A DNA stretch of 64,000 bases from contig JACJXU010000010.1 in assembly GCA_020636475.1 (NCBI GenBank), forward strand, positions 50,114 through 114,113, read 5' to 3'. The notes beneath the pieces are model-generated. The model made no database searches. It was given only the letters and a program-made list of their open reading frames with translations, and was not told the DNA's origin. Source of the stretch: Chitinophagales bacterium (GTDB lineage Bacteria > Bacteroidota > Bacteroidia > Chitinophagales > UBA2359). Shown piece by piece: positions 8,139 through 16,291 of the stretch (positions are counted from its first letter, which is position 1; each line of letters starts with the position of its first letter). A program made the translations under genes and the position numbers.

Positions 8139-8371
8139 CTACAACATTGTGTATAAGCAATAGCGGTTCTTGTGCAAACTTGAACCGCTATTGCGTTTAA
8201 TTAAGTAGTTAAGCAAAAGAAATCAAGTATTTGGTTCCGTATTCACTAAGAATACTAATAAGTTGCTCCTATAATAATACCCGAAAACTTTTGATTAACT
8301 ACTTAAGTATTTTGCTTTCCGAAAAGTAGTAGCTATAAATCCGCTACTGCTCATACACTAGCCCGTTGTAG
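8139..8371. other. Large nested inverted-repeat element (element B), attC-like
   Basis: The outer arms CTACAACATTGTGTATAAGC and GCTCATACACTAGCCCGTTG pair over about 28 bp with small bulges. Just inside the left arm is a perfect 12-bp hairpin (8158-8169 with 8182-8193). A further pair, TTAAGTAGTTAAGCAAAAG (8201-8219) with 8288-8306, matches 18 of 19 bases. The 233-bp block folds as a cruciform with AAC on the left edge and GTTGTAG on the right, the geometry of long integron attC sites. It lies between convergent genes, so it could also influence termination. Confidence 0.6.
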
Positions 8372-8410
8372 CCAATTTTAGGACGACAATACCGAACAGA
8401 AAAACTTGAC

Positions 8411-8451
8411 AAAAAAAAAATCACAAGAACCGAAACCCTTGTGATTTTTTT
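8411..8451. terminator. Bidirectional rho-independent terminator
   Basis: The stem TCACAAG (8421-8427)/CTTGTGA (8438-8444) is flanked by A10 on the left and a T run on the right. It serves the SnoaL-like unit (+) and the SDR gene (-), which converge here. Confidence 0.85.
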
Positions 8452-8472
8452 ATTTGAAACCCTCTTTGAATT

Positions 8473-9342
8473 TTAACCAGAAACACCACCTAAAACACTT
8501 TCAAGTTGCATTTCTTTCAAAATTCTGTCTTGAATAGGTTGAGTTAGGTTGTTGATTTCGTCAGTACCCCAAGTGATACCGACAACTGTTCTAGTAGGAC
8601 GGCTTCCAAATGGTTGTTCTGCCAATTTCAAATACGCATCTACTACCCATTGTGGGTCGGGTGCGTTTTCGCTTTGTAGCATTTGAGCAAAATTTTCACC
8701 CATTGCAGTTGGAACACCTGCCAATTCGCCATAAGTTGCTAAAACTTCATTATGTGCAGGAGCTTGACCTGATGCCAACAATCCTGTACCAAATGGACCA
8801 GGTTCAACCAAGACTATGTCAACGCCAAAAGGTGAAACTTCGTAACGCAATGCTTGTGAATATCCTTCCAAAGCGTGCTTAGTTGCAGTGTAAGTACCAA
8901 AAAATGGTGGTGACATACGACCAACCAACGAAGAAGTATTGATAATTAAACCTGAACCAGCTTTACGCATAGAAGGCAAAACTGCTTGCATCACTCTAAT
9001 AGCCCCAAAATAATTCGTTTCCATTTGAAATTTTGCCTGTTCAACGCTGAATGCTTCGGTAATTCCCAAATACATAATACCTGCATTGTTGATGAGTACA
9101 TCAATATTTCCTGCTTGAGCAAGAATATTTGACATCGCTTCTTTTACCGAAGCATCGTTGGTAACATCCATATCTACTACTTTTATATTGGTAGAATGGC
9201 TTTCCAAATCCAATTTTGCATTGGCATTTTTACCATTTGGATTACGCATTGTCGCAAAAACTTGATAGCCCTTGTCAGCAAAATCTTTTGCAGCTTTCAG
9301 ACCAAAACCGTTGCTGCTTCCTGTGATGATTATATTTTTCAT
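8473..9342 (-). CDS. Short-chain dehydrogenase/reductase (SDR)
   Basis: 289 residues from the ATG at 9342, chosen because MKNIIITGSSNGFG is the standard SDR beginning and it lies 19 bp after the previous stop. An ATG ten codons upstream overlaps that gene. Visible motifs are TGSSNGFG (NAD(P) loop), D-M-D-V-T, NNAG, the catalytic Ser in NTSSLVG, YTATK (Tyr/Lys) and EPGPFGT. This is a classical SDR of the retinol-dehydrogenase-like type. It is co-directional with the NTF2-repeat gene upstream and probably in one operon under the divergent HxlR regulator. The substrate is unknown. Confidence 0.9.
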   Translation of the reverse strand: MKNIIITGSSNGFGLKAAKDFADKGYQVFATMRNPNGKNANAKLDLESHSTNIKVVDMDVTNDASVKEAMSNILAQAGNIDVLINNAGIMYLGITEAFSVEQAKFQMETNYFGAIRVMQAVLPSMRKAGSGLIINTSSLVGRMSPPFFGTYTATKHALEGYSQALRYEVSPFGVDIVLVEPGPFGTGLLASGQAPAHNEVLATYGELAGVPTAMGENFAQMLQSENAPDPQWVVDAYLKLAEQPFGSRPTRTVVGITWGTDEINNLTQPIQDRILKEMQLESVLGGVSG

Positions 9343-9361
9343 TTTGACTAATTTTAATTTT

Positions 9362-10141
9362 TTAGAATCCAAACATTCCGTTATTGTGTGCCAAACCTTC
9401 GGTAGGTATTTCTTGAATTACGTCCCAATGTTCTACCGCTTTTCCATCTTTGAATCGGAGTAAATCATAAAATACATTGTTGGTATTATTCCACTTTCCT
9501 TCGCTAATTACTAAAACAAAGTTGCCTTCGCCCAACACTTTATGAATTTTGGTGTATTGAAACATATTGTTCTGCGAAGTGAGATACTGTACGGCTTCCA
9601 TTATACCACTTAATCCGTCTTTGATTTGTGGATTATGCTGGTGGTACTCTTCGGAACTGATGTATTTCGTAATATTACTTGGATTTTTACCCATCAAAAC
9701 ATCTTCCACTAAATCCTTGGCAAGTGCTTTATTGGTTTCAGTTTTGTCTAAATCTTCAACAGTTGTTGGTCCATCGGTTTGTGTTCTGCCACTTGCAGTT
9801 TCTTTTACTAAAACGGTCATAGCGTCCCAATGCTCGGCTACTTTTCCGTTTTTATCTACACGAATAATGTCAAATGCCACCATTTCATCTGCCCCAAAAG
9901 GTTTGGCGTTTTTCCAAATGTTGTGCATAAATACAAAATCGCCATCTTGAAACATTCTCACGTTTTCGGCATAGGTTCCGTGTTCTTTCAAAACGGGTAA
10001 TAAACCAATAAAAGGTTCTAAACCGGTTGGCACAAAGGGATTATGCTGAATGTAATCAGCGTTAGCTACCTGTCGCATAGTTGCGGTGTCTTGTTTCATT
10101 GCAGCACCTAAGAAAGTACCTACGATTTCCTTGTTTTTCAT
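9362..10141 (-). CDS. Tandem SnoaL/NTF2-like domain protein
   Basis: 259 residues containing two homologous NTF2-fold repeats of about 115 residues. Each has an 'I/HQHNP' motif (ADYIQHNPFVPTGLEPF; EEYHQHNPQIKDGLSG) and a terminal EHWD (KNGKVAEHWDAM; KDGKAVEHWDVI). Proteins of this type accompany SDRs in Bacteroidota and Proteobacteria; no reaction is established. The ATG overlaps the stop of a 35-codon lipoprotein-signal reading frame upstream (ATGA). This suggests that the exported form is split by a one-base shift, or that the two frames are translationally coupled. Confidence 0.8.
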   Translation of the reverse strand: MKNKEIVGTFLGAAMKQDTATMRQVANADYIQHNPFVPTGLEPFIGLLPVLKEHGTYAENVRMFQDGDFVFMHNIWKNAKPFGADEMVAFDIIRVDKNGKVAEHWDAMTVLVKETASGRTQTDGPTTVEDLDKTETNKALAKDLVEDVLMGKNPSNITKYISSEEYHQHNPQIKDGLSGIMEAVQYLTSQNNMFQYTKIHKVLGEGNFVLVISEGKWNNTNNVFYDLLRFKDGKAVEHWDVIQEIPTEGLAHNNGMFGF

Positions 10142-10245
10142 TTTAAAATTTTTGATTGATTTAGCTCGCTAATTGATTTCGTTTGATTAACACCACAGGA
10201 AGCGAGAATACCTGATAGAGCTAATACCGCTAATACTTTTCTCAT
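10138..10245 (-). pseudogene. Lipoprotein signal peptide frame (35 codons) split from the NTF2-repeat gene
   Basis: ATG 10245 opens MRKVLAVLALSGILASCGVN, a lipoprotein signal with Cys at residue 17, then SISELNQSKILK and a TGA that overlaps the next ATG. Frames differ by one base across an AAATTTTAAAATG stretch. I read it as the original N-terminus of the tandem NTF2 protein displaced by a frameshift. Alternatives are a genuine leader peptide coupled to the downstream gene, or a sequencing indel. The first GAP-to-ATG distance fits the promoter at 10288-10320 read leftwards. Confidence 0.55.
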
Positions 10246-10287
10246 TTATTTAATTTTACTGAATAATTATTGCTTGCATATCGCCAG

Positions 10288-10372
10288 CAAAATTACAAAA
10301 TTACTTTTATTTCGCAAGTAATTTTAAAAATAAATTTCATATTGCAAGTAATAATTATTTTTTCTACATTTG
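10288..10372. promoter_or_regulatory. Divergent promoters with AAGTAAT half-sites between the NTF2/SDR operon and HxlR
   Basis: Rightward: TTG (10342-10344), 20 bp, TACATTTG (10365-10372), 22 bp before the HxlR ATG. Leftward: TAATTTTG (complement of 10288-10295) with TTG 19 bp upstream. An inverted repeat ATTACTT (10300-10306)/AAGTAAT (10316-10322) and a direct copy TTGCAAGTAAT at 10342 overlap the two -33 boxes, as expected for HxlR repression of both directions. Confidence 0.65.
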
Positions 10373-10394
10373 TGGTTAGAATAAAATAGATGAA

Positions 10395-10826
10395 ATGGAT
10401 GTAAAATTTAAATGTAATTGCCCCTTTACTTCGGCATTGGATGTTGTAGGCGACAAGTGGCTGTTGGTTATCGTAAAGCAAATGCTCATAGAAGGAAAAG
10501 AAACTTTTAAAGACTTTACCGAAGCTGATGAAGCCATTGCTACCAATATTTTGACTGCCAAACTTAAATTTTTGGAGGAAATGGGCATTGTTATTAAAAC
10601 CCAAAGACCAGATAATAAAAAGACAAACCTCTATCTTTTAACGGAAAAAGGCTTGGCATTGACTTCTGTTTTAGTAGAATTGGCATTTTGGAGCGACAAA
10701 CATCTTAGAGACATTCATCCGACCATTGTGAATGGTGAAGAAATGGAATTATTAAGAAATGACAAAACTACCTTTGCGCGTGTAATAGAAAACAGATACA
10801 GAGAAAAACTGACCTCTTTATTCTAA
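10395..10826 (+). CDS. HxlR-family winged-helix regulator
   Basis: 143 residues. The family signature CPFTSALDVVGDKWLLVIVK with a Cys near the N-terminus (CNCPF) is present. ATNILTAKLKFLEEMGIVIK is the recognition helix region and NLYLLTEKG the wing. Known HxlR proteins such as YodB and HypR sense quinones, diamide or aldehydes through Cys residues; sensing here is inference. It is transcribed divergently from the NTF2-repeat and SDR genes through an inverted-repeat operator region, so it probably represses them and itself. Confidence 0.9.
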   Translation: MDVKFKCNCPFTSALDVVGDKWLLVIVKQMLIEGKETFKDFTEADEAIATNILTAKLKFLEEMGIVIKTQRPDNKKTNLYLLTEKGLALTSVLVELAFWSDKHLRDIHPTIVNGEEMELLRNDKTTFARVIENRYREKLTSLF

Positions 10827-11022
10827 GTAAACCAATAATTCAAACCATCGTCCAAATCTTCCAAGTTTACCTAACCGCAACTTAATACCCTTTTGGATTT
10901 AAGACTTTATAAAGCCAATGGTTAACAAATAAAAATGAAGCATTTCCTAATTTATGCTAGACTTTCAGCGATTTGTGTTAATGAAGTTGAGCACATAAGA
11001 CGTAAATTTGTAAAAAAATAAA

Positions 11023-11931
11023 GTGACGAATCCGATTATTCATTCAAAATCCATCACAGAAATACGGGCAGTGTTTGGCTTGGACAAACCAACGCATCCT
11101 TTAATTACGATTCTCGATACCCAAAAACTCGCTTACGGCGAAGACACTGTAGGACAAAGATTTACATCTGATTTATACTGCATTGCTTTAAAAGATTCAA
11201 GTTGTGGCATTGATTATGGTCGAAATACCTATGATTTTGACGATGGTGTTTTGATTTTTACCGCACCTAAACAAATTATTACGGTCAAAAAACCTCAAGA
11301 ACTCAATCAGGTTAAAGGTTGGATGCTCTATTTTCATCCAGACCTTATCAGAAATACGACGCTTGGCTCAAAAATAGATTCGTACAACTTCTTCAATTAT
11401 GAAGTGCACGAAGCATTGCATTTATCTCAAAATGAGCAAAATACAATGAATCAGATTGTTCAGCTCATTCAAGACGAAATTAAAGAACGCATCGACAATC
11501 ATAGCCAGCAAGTTTTGGTTTCTAATATCGAATTATTGCTCAATTACAGCAAAAGATTTTACGAGAGACAATTTAATACGCGTTCAGCAAGCAACAGCGA
11601 TGTGGTTTCTAAGGTTGAAATACTGCTCAAAAATTATTATTCCGAAAATCAAATTATCGAAAAAGGGCAACCAACAATTCAATATTTGGCAGAGCATTGC
11701 CATTTATCACCCAATTATTTGAGTGACCTATTGGCAAAAGAAACAGGGCGTTCAGCCAAAGACCACATCAACGATTTCCTAATCCACAAAGCCCAAGATT
11801 TGTTGCTTGGCTCAACGGATTCTGTATGTGAAATTGCCTATACTTTAGGTTTTAATTATCCGCATTATTTCGGAAGACTTTTCAAACAAAAAACTGGAAA
11901 AACACCACAAGAATACAGGCAGTTGAATTGA
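11023..11931 (+). CDS. AraC-family transcriptional regulator
   Basis: 302 residues starting with GTG 11023. An N-terminal ligand domain (residues 1-170, with YDFDDGVLIFTAPKQ) precedes two helix-turn-helix motifs: TIQYLAEHCHLSPNYLSDLL and SVCEIAYTLGFNYPHYFGRL, followed by FKQKTGKTPQEYR. This type (a helix-turn-helix regulator next to SDR genes) often controls neighbouring oxidoreductases. A 16-bp direct repeat with 21-bp spacing at 14042-14078, upstream of the SDR pair, is a likely binding site. It ends 2 bp before the stop of a convergent HxlR gene. Confidence 0.9.
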   Translation: MTNPIIHSKSITEIRAVFGLDKPTHPLITILDTQKLAYGEDTVGQRFTSDLYCIALKDSSCGIDYGRNTYDFDDGVLIFTAPKQIITVKKPQELNQVKGWMLYFHPDLIRNTTLGSKIDSYNFFNYEVHEALHLSQNEQNTMNQIVQLIQDEIKERIDNHSQQVLVSNIELLLNYSKRFYERQFNTRSASNSDVVSKVEILLKNYYSENQIIEKGQPTIQYLAEHCHLSPNYLSDLLAKETGRSAKDHINDFLIHKAQDLLLGSTDSVCEIAYTLGFNYPHYFGRLFKQKTGKTPQEYRQLN

Positions 11932-11933
11932 TG

Positions 11934-12305
11934 CTATACCTTCTTTTTCAGAATGTTGTCAATTCCCCATTGGCTTAGCATACTAAATAGAGGCCTTAAA
12001 CTTTCTCCCTTTTCTGTCAAAGTATATATTACTTTAGGGGGAACTTCTGCAAAAACTTCACGGTGAACTAACCCATCATTTTCTAATTCTCTCAATTGTA
12101 CCGTCATCATTCGTTTGCTACAATCGGGCATCATTCGTTGTAACTGCCCAAAACGATTGACGTCAACAGAAATGAAGTACAAAATCAATGGTTTCCATTT
12201 ACCACCGATGAGTTTTAGCGTTGCACTTACTGGACAACCGCCATATTTTTTGATATTTTCTACCATAGTGGTAAATCGTTCTGAATTTTTTTCTTCTATT
12301 TTCAT
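11934..12305 (-). CDS. HxlR-family winged-helix regulator
   Basis: 123 residues. GGCPVSATLKLIGGKWKPLI contains the family Cys and the first helix; MTVQLRELENDGLVHREVF is the DNA-reading part and KVIYTLTEKGESLRPLF the wing and dimer helix. It is transcribed divergently from the tandem-repeat lipoprotein genes. The intervening region holds a strong inverted repeat whose arms end in AAGTAAC, so autoregulation and control of the lipoproteins are likely. A shorter start at Met14 is possible. Confidence 0.9.
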   Translation of the reverse strand: MKIEEKNSERFTTMVENIKKYGGCPVSATLKLIGGKWKPLILYFISVDVNRFGQLQRMMPDCSKRMMTVQLRELENDGLVHREVFAEVPPKVIYTLTEKGESLRPLFSMLSQWGIDNILKKKV

Positions 12306-12332
12306 TTTTTAAAGTATTGAATATCAATAATG

Positions 12333-12401
12333 GTTACTTTTTTTATACTATAAAATAAAAAAGTAACTACTTGTTTTAAAAGCTATTAGTATGCAAATTT
12401 G
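12333..12401. promoter_or_regulatory. Operator and promoter for the lipoprotein pair
   Basis: GTTACTTTTTT (12333-12343) and AAAAAAGTAAC (12357-12367) form a perfect 11-bp inverted repeat. AAGTAACTACTT overlaps its right arm. A rightward promoter TTG (12371-12373), 20 bp, CAAATTTG (12394-12401, within the palindrome GCAAATTTGC) ends 25 bp before the lipoprotein ATG. The arms resemble the AAGTAAT half-sites by the other HxlR gene. Confidence 0.6.
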
Positions 12402-12426
12402 CAAAATAATTTTTAAATAACAAAAA

Positions 12427-13209
12427 ATGATAACAAAAATGATTTCCTTAAAAACAGTTCGCCAAATATTTGTGGGTTCTATGATGATTTTCTCTCTTTT
12501 CGCATTTCAAAGTTGTGATAAAGATGATGATGTAACCGAAGATAAAAACGATGATGTTTTTGAATTAGCCGTTAGAAGAATTAATTCAGGTGTCACAATC
12601 AGTGATTTTACAGCAGCGAGAGATGCTTTTGTAGCTAAGTTAATGCAACAAGAAGGAACATCTAATGATAGGGAAGTACAACCTTTCTTTGATTTTTCTC
12701 AAAGCTTGCCACTTGACAGCGTTTATATTGGAATGACGCAGTACGAGGATTTGGAAACCTATACTTCATTGGCAACAGAAGCTTCAAATTGGTCAGAAGC
12801 ATTACCATTTATTAGCAAGTTCACACCGTTAGCTTTTGAGGCATTACAACCATTAGACGAATACAAACCTGTTGATTTAAGCACGTTGGCAGCAAAGAAT
12901 AGCGGTCAAGTGTTGGAAATAGCAGTAAGAGATTTGTCATTGTATAACAATTTCAACCAAGCGGATTATGAAGCCAAAAGAGATGCGTTTTTAAATGCCT
13001 TGAAACAGCAAAGCGGATTTGTGCAAGAAGTGCAATGGAAGTCTGTAACGAATCCCAATGTAGTTGTAGGTATGACAGTTTATGCAAGTCAATCGGCAGC
13101 CGTTGGTATATTGTCAGATACCAATTTTACGAACAGTTCTGCGGTAATGAACTTCTTAGGAACTTATCCACCTAACAAGGTAGCAACTATTAATTCTGTA
13201 TTAAAATAA
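12427..13209 (+). CDS. Lipoprotein with two dimeric alpha-beta-barrel-like repeats
   Basis: 260 residues. A hydrophobic signal ends at FAFQSC followed by an acidic DKDDD stretch, typical of Bacteroidota lipoproteins. Two repeats of about 100 residues follow, each beginning with a strand (FELAVRRINSG; LEIAVRDLSLYN), then an AARDAF/AKRDAF helix, a QQ...VQ strand and a GMT-Y strand. This is the pattern of ABM-like ferredoxin folds. No enzyme motif can be assigned. It is the first gene of a two-gene unit with its paralogue 10 bp downstream, divergent from HxlR. I do not recognise a named family. Confidence 0.75.
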   Translation: MITKMISLKTVRQIFVGSMMIFSLFAFQSCDKDDDVTEDKNDDVFELAVRRINSGVTISDFTAARDAFVAKLMQQEGTSNDREVQPFFDFSQSLPLDSVYIGMTQYEDLETYTSLATEASNWSEALPFISKFTPLAFEALQPLDEYKPVDLSTLAAKNSGQVLEIAVRDLSLYNNFNQADYEAKRDAFLNALKQQSGFVQEVQWKSVTNPNVVVGMTVYASQSAAVGILSDTNFTNSSAVMNFLGTYPPNKVATINSVLK

Positions 13210-13219
13210 ATATAATAAA

Positions 13220-13966
13220 ATGAAAAATGTAATAATAACAGCCATTTCAGTAATGGTATTATTCAGTTGTTCAACTTCAAAAATTAGTAATCAATCAAAA
13301 AATCAAAAAAATATGACACCGATGTATGAAATCGCCATAAATCAGGCAAAAAACGGAAATATTCAAAACTTTTTGGATACAAGAGCAAAATTTGTAGAAG
13401 TGCTTGGGAAAGAAGAAAACACCTTAAACGAAGGCAAATGGAAACCTTTTTTCACGGTTGACCCAAGTTTGAAATTAGACGAAATCCTCATTGGAATGAC
13501 GCATTGGAACTCGATGCAAGGTTTTGGAGAAACAGCAATGAAGCTAATGCCTCAAGAAGTTACGAAAAACTATTTTGCAAGTTTCAATCCATTGGCTTAT
13601 GGCTTATTGGAAACCGTTGACGGAAAACCATTTGATATGGAAACTATTAAAAAACAAGGCAATGTTATCGAGTTTGCCATAAGAAAAGGAAAAACGGATG
13701 ATGCTTTTGGTCAGAAAAGGGAAGCGTTTTTCAAATCTCTTGAAAACTATGAAGGTTACAAATTTGCCCGTGAATTTAAGTTTTATGAGTTAGATGCACA
13801 AGGAATGCCAAAGTTGGCAGAAAATACACAAGCTGTAATTATAGTTTGGGATAATCCTGAAAAATTTCAAGCCGCAGCCACTCCAATATTTGGTTCTAAA
13901 GAATATGCTGATTTTGCAAGTCTTATTGATGTTAAGTCATACTTCGCCACTTTCGCTACGAAGTAA
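13220..13966 (+). CDS. Lipoprotein paralogue with two ABM-like repeats
   Basis: 248 residues. The signal peptide ends at VLFSCSTSK (Cys17). Two repeats mirror the upstream gene: YEIAINQAKNGN...TRAKFVEVLG...EILIGMTHWNS and IEFAIRKGKTDDAF...REAFFKSLE...VIIVWDNPEKF. Overall similarity to the upstream gene in layout (GMT, FNPLAYGLLETVD against FTPLAFEALQPLD) shows duplication. A terminator hairpin follows at 13984. Function is unknown; membrane location facing the periplasm or surface is inferred from the lipobox. Confidence 0.75.
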   Translation: MKNVIITAISVMVLFSCSTSKISNQSKNQKNMTPMYEIAINQAKNGNIQNFLDTRAKFVEVLGKEENTLNEGKWKPFFTVDPSLKLDEILIGMTHWNSMQGFGETAMKLMPQEVTKNYFASFNPLAYGLLETVDGKPFDMETIKKQGNVIEFAIRKGKTDDAFGQKREAFFKSLENYEGYKFAREFKFYELDAQGMPKLAENTQAVIIVWDNPEKFQAAATPIFGSKEYADFASLIDVKSYFATFATK

Positions 13967-13983
13967 TTTTATAGTATAGATAT

Positions 13984-14022
13984 TATGCAGTTGGATTTAT
14001 TTCAACTGCATTTTACTTTTAA
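13984..14022 (+). terminator. Rho-independent-like terminator after the lipoprotein pair
   Basis: The stem ATGCAGTTG (13985-13993)/CAACTGCAT (14003-14011) with a 9-nt loop is followed by TTTTACTTTT. Confidence 0.7.
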
Positions 14023-14041
14023 TTAATCTGTTCTTCTACGA

Positions 14042-14078
14042 TTCGTGTTCAACCTTCCTTTTTTCGTGTTAAGCCTTC
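14042..14078 (+). promoter_or_regulatory. Direct repeats with 21-bp spacing, candidate AraC operator
   Basis: TTCGTGTTCAACCTTC (14042-14057) and TTCGTGTTAAGCCTTC (14063-14078) match at 14 of 16 positions and are 21 bp apart, two helical turns. Tandem direct repeats with this pitch are the usual AraC-family binding arrangement. They lie 56 bp before the SDR gene start, and the AraC gene at 11023 is the nearest candidate regulator. Confidence 0.55.
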
Positions 14079-14133
14079 AAAATACTTTGAAAGATATTTG
14101 CACCATTAATTTAATCATTTAAAATTTAAATAA

Positions 14134-15009
14134 ATGAAACATAAAATTTTAGTAACAGGTTCAAGTGGTGCTTTTGGAAGTTTAGCTTGTATTCAATTAG
14201 TCGAAAACGGTCATCAAGTAGTAGGAACAATGCGTTCGTTGCAAGGAAAAAACGAAGCCATTGCCAACGAATTAAAATCAAAAGGAGTTGCATTGGTAGA
14301 AATGGACGTAACCAATGAAGACAGCGTAAATGCAGGTGTACTATCGGCTATTGAAATGATGGGCGGATTGGATACCGTTTTCAACAATGCAGGCATCGGA
14401 GCAAATGGTATTTTGGAATGTTTTACCACAAACGATATTCAAAAAATGTTTGACGTTAATGTATTTGGTGTTCAACGAGTAATGAGAGCCGTTTTACCGC
14501 ACTTAAGACAGCAAGGCAAAGGAACAATCATACATACTTCAAGTTGTATTGGTAGAGTTACCACTCCATTTTTAGCTTCTTATTGTGCTTCAAAATATGC
14601 TTTGGAATCTTTGGCAGAAGGTTACAGAGCCGAACTTTCAGGCTTTGGAATTGAATCTTGCATTGTAGAACCAGGCGGATTTCCAACAGCTTTTATGAGT
14701 GGTATGATTACCCCAAGTGATACCGATAGAATAAATGCCTACGGAGAAATGGCTAATCTTCCCGAAGCTTCAATTAATGGATATGTTGCTTATGTAGAAT
14801 CTATTCCCGAACAAAGACCTGAACGAGTGGCAGAAGCAGTTGTTAAATTGGTAAACACACCTTTTGGAGAAAAACCATTTAGAACAGTTGTAGATTTTTC
14901 GGGTTTGAAACAAGCCATTGTAAATTACAACGAAGTATTAAACCAAACCACCAAAGCGATTTATACTGCGAATGGTGTGGACACTTTATTAACCTTAAAC
15001 AAAGACTAA
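14134..15009 (+). CDS. Short-chain dehydrogenase/reductase (SDR)
   Basis: 291 residues. TGSSGAFGS (cofactor loop), EMDVTNEDS, NNAGIGANG, the catalytic Ser in HTSSCIGR, YCASK (Tyr, Lys) and EPGGFPT are visible, so all catalytic residues are present. It belongs to the classical SDR type also found at 8473 and 15011. It is the first gene of a two-gene unit, with the second SDR starting 1 bp after its stop. Direct repeats upstream point to AraC control. The substrate is not predictable. Confidence 0.92.
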   Translation: MKHKILVTGSSGAFGSLACIQLVENGHQVVGTMRSLQGKNEAIANELKSKGVALVEMDVTNEDSVNAGVLSAIEMMGGLDTVFNNAGIGANGILECFTTNDIQKMFDVNVFGVQRVMRAVLPHLRQQGKGTIIHTSSCIGRVTTPFLASYCASKYALESLAEGYRAELSGFGIESCIVEPGGFPTAFMSGMITPSDTDRINAYGEMANLPEASINGYVAYVESIPEQRPERVAEAVVKLVNTPFGEKPFRTVVDFSGLKQAIVNYNEVLNQTTKAIYTANGVDTLLTLNKD

Positions 15010-15010
15010 A

Positions 15011-15823
15011 ATGAGTAAAACCATATTAATTACAGGAGCAAGTAGCGGAATTGGCAAAGCAACCGCAATTCATTTTCAACAAAAAGGATGGACTGTAATT
15101 GCCACTATGCGAAGTCCTGAAAAAGACACAGAATTAAGCAAATTAGAAAACGTACATCTTGAAAAGTTAGATGTGCTTGATTTGCAATCTATTGAAAATG
15201 CCATTCAAAACGGCATTCAAAAATTTGGTAAAATTGATGCTTTGGTAAACAATGCAGGTTATGGAGCTTATGGACCACTTGAAACGTTTCCACGAGAAAA
15301 TATCATCAAGCAATTCAACACCAATGTTATTGGCTTAATGGACGTAACCAAAGCAATTATCCCACATTTTAGACAAAATAAAGACGGAGTAATTGTCAAT
15401 ATTTCTTCTATTGGTGGACAAATGACCTTTGCTTTGGGTTCGCTTTATCACGGAACAAAGTTTGCCGTAGAAGGCATTTCGGAATCATTACACTATGAAA
15501 TGAAAGAAATTGGTGTGAAAGTCAAAATTGTAGAGCCGGGATTTATCGCCACAGATTTTGGCGGTCGTTCATTTGATTTTCAAGCAGGTGATGTAACAGA
15601 ATATCAACCCATCATTGGAGCATTGATGAAACAATGGCAAAATCCTGACAATACAGTTTCGCAACCAAGTTTGGTTGCCGAAGTAATTTTTAATGCCGTA
15701 ACAGATGGAACAAATCAACTGCGTTACCGATCAGGAGAAGATGCCAATTACTTACTCGACACCCGAAAGAAAATGACTGACACCGAATTTTTTGAAATGA
15801 TGAACAAGCAATTGGAGAGATAA
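15011..15823 (+). CDS. Short-chain dehydrogenase/reductase (SDR)
   Basis: 270 residues. TGASSGIGKA, EKLDVLD, NNAGYGAYG, SISSIGGQ with the catalytic Ser, YHGTK (Tyr, Lys) and EPGFIATDFGG are complete. One base separates it from the preceding SDR, which implies translational coupling. The two share the fold but differ clearly in sequence (cofactor loop TGASSGIG against TGSSGAFG), so they are not a recent duplicate. They may act on successive or alternative carbonyl substrates. Confidence 0.92.
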   Translation: MSKTILITGASSGIGKATAIHFQQKGWTVIATMRSPEKDTELSKLENVHLEKLDVLDLQSIENAIQNGIQKFGKIDALVNNAGYGAYGPLETFPRENIIKQFNTNVIGLMDVTKAIIPHFRQNKDGVIVNISSIGGQMTFALGSLYHGTKFAVEGISESLHYEMKEIGVKVKIVEPGFIATDFGGRSFDFQAGDVTEYQPIIGALMKQWQNPDNTVSQPSLVAEVIFNAVTDGTNQLRYRSGEDANYLLDTRKKMTDTEFFEMMNKQLER

Positions 15824-16291
15824 AATATGACCTCAAACGTACCAATAATTAGACAAATCGCTTGGTTTTTTTTAATTCCCAAGATTGAACTTATACATTT
15901 AATTATTTTTATTTTACTTATTAGAATTTAGGGAACCATTTATTTTAAAATATTAATCGATATAATATTACGAGTATTTTATTCATAAGTATAAATAGTT
16001 TTTATACATACATTCCAATTTCTATCTAAAATTATAGTAATAATATAACAATAAAAATGTAAATAAAAACGGAAATTGAAATAAGGATTTCTTATTTTTG
16101 AACGCCTCTAATATATTTAGTTTTATCATTTACACTCGAAAGATTGATAGCAAAAGACCACAGAAATGGAGTGAAGTTTGTAAAAAAAAATTTGAACCCG
16201 CAGTTCCTCGGTTCGGAAAAGTGTTTCATTTTTTACAAATAATAATTTTATAGTCAAATTTTGTTTTTTAATTATTTTAAGTTCTTCAAAA
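15824..16291. other. AT-rich stretch with no gene seen
   Basis: About 470 bp with stops in all frames. A weak CTTGG/CCCAAG hairpin sits near 15860-15890, and AT-rich tracts follow. I see no RNA gene or repeat shared with the rest of the window. Confidence 0.5.

Noticed and set aside
9343..9372. Ten-residue N-terminal extension of the SDR gene at 8473
   Set aside because: It overlaps the upstream stop, and the standard SDR start MKNIIITGSS follows at 9342.
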